From Bacteroidota bacterium (lineage in GTDB: Bacteria; Bacteroidota; Bacteroidia; Cytophagales; Cyclobacteriaceae), in contig JAEZDW010000066.1 in NCBI GenBank assembly GCA_023417955.1, forward strand, positions 1-5,148: DNA of 5,148 nucleotides, in the 5' to 3' direction. A program made the position numbers and the translations under genes. This document shows, piece by piece, positions 4,725-5,148 of the stretch. Numbering within the stretch: position 1 is the first letter of the stretch; each line of letters opens with the position of its first letter. The notes beneath the pieces are model-generated. The model saw nothing but the letters and a program-made list of their open reading frames with translations. It did no database searches and had not been told where the DNA came from.

Positions 4725-4732
4725 TATCTTTG
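4725..4732 (+). promoter_or_regulatory. Bacteroidota -7 promoter element (TATCTTTG) of the GlxA-type gene
   Basis: TATCTTTG is an exact TAnnTTTG match 16 bases before the ATG at 4749, predicting a leader of only about a dozen bases. The putative operator palindrome (4709-4718) lies immediately upstream and would overlap the polymerase footprint, as expected for autoregulation. Confidence 0.65.
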
Positions 4733-4748
4733 AACAAATACATTAACG

Positions 4749-5148
4749 ATGAAGCATCTTACGATTCTGGTCCCGGATGGGGAAGGTAACAATCTCAGCA
4801 GCATAGCCGGCGCGTATAAAATCCTTACCCGGGCGAATGCGTACTGGAAGTCAAAACACAGGAGGGAAGTATTCAAAATACAATTGGCGGGAACCCGGAA
4901 AAGGGTACGGTTTTACGATGGTCTTTTCTCAGTGCAACCGCATGTTAACATTGCTGACATTCACAAAACAAACCTGATCATCATTCCATCACTAAACCAC
5001 AACTATGAGTCGTCGGTGAAGCGCAATCAGGCAGTGATCGAATGGATAAAAGCGCAATACCTGAAAGGAGCAGAGGTTGCATCTATCTGCACGGGTGCTT
5101 TTCTCCTTGCGTCATCCGGCCTTCTTGATGGCAGATCATGTTCTACCC
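4749..5148 (+). CDS. GlxA-family transcriptional regulator, N-terminal part (runs off the right edge)
   Basis: The frame from ATG 4749 stays open for 133 codons to the window edge. The start MKHLTILVPDGEGNNLSSIAG and a middle strand NLIIIPSL (75-82) are the beta-strands of a DJ-1/PfpI-like (class I glutamine amidotransferase-like) domain. The segment VASICTGAFLLASSGLLDGR (110-129) is the nucleophile-elbow region, with Cys114 in the C-T-G-A-F context typical of GlxA regulators. In that family the domain senses a ligand, and a C-terminal AraC-type double helix-turn-helix, here beyond the window, binds DNA. This domain alone could also be a stand-alone DJ-1/PfpI protein, but the CTGAF-LLDGR sequence and the divergent layout favour the regulator. 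It has no Shine-Dalgarno, a TATCTTTG promoter 16 bases upstream, and shares its upstream region with the SRPBCC operon, its most likely target. The ligand is unknown. Confidence 0.85.
   Translation, partial: MKHLTILVPDGEGNNLSSIAGAYKILTRANAYWKSKHRREVFKIQLAGTRKRVRFYDGLFSVQPHVNIADIHKTNLIIIPSLNHNYESSVKRNQAVIEWIKAQYLKGAEVASICTGAFLLASSGLLDGRSCST

Overview
The window looks like a chromosomal segment of a mid-GC Bacteroidota (Bacteroidetes), probably Cytophagales- or Chitinophagales-like. This rests on three things seen in the sequence: start codons without Shine-Dalgarno sequences and with A-rich leaders, several matches to the Bacteroidota -7 promoter motif TAnnTTTG close to start codons, and long spacers filled with degenerate short tandem repeats. 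No 16S or marker gene is present, so the genus cannot be given.

Layout. Positions 1-99 (-) hold the first 33 codons of an unrecognised protein. Positions 289-1101 (-) encode an exported TPR-repeat protein with a TAnnTTTG motif almost touching its start codon. Positions 1102-1663 are a 560-base spacer with no convincing gene, containing fragments of several repeat families. Positions 1664-1801 (+) hold a candidate 45-residue gene for a small exported Gly-rich peptide, followed by a strong intrinsic terminator (1849-1885) and a second perfect hairpin (1919-1939). Positions 1987-3105 (-) encode a full-length two-domain ChrA-type chromate transporter. Positions 3106-3533 are non-coding and carry two arrays of a CNNCTGG heptamer and a large nested inverted repeat.

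The right end is the most coherent unit. Two tandem minus-strand genes, 9 bases apart, encode paralogous SRPBCC (AHSA1/START-like) proteins: a bare cytoplasmic domain (4155-4598) and then a version with a lipoprotein signal (3534-4145). Diverging from them at 4749 is the start of a GlxA-type regulator (DJ-1/PfpI-like domain, presumably followed by an AraC helix-turn-helix beyond the window). The 150-base spacer has a TAnnTTTG motif for each direction and a cluster of repeated octamer and hexamer half-sites between them, so the GlxA regulator plausibly controls the SRPBCC pair and itself. The pathway served is not shown by the sequence.

No rRNA, tRNA, CRISPR array, transposase or phage gene was seen. 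The most notable points are the exported SRPBCC paralogue with its divergent regulator, the small peptide gene, and the diversity of degenerate short repeats in the spacers.
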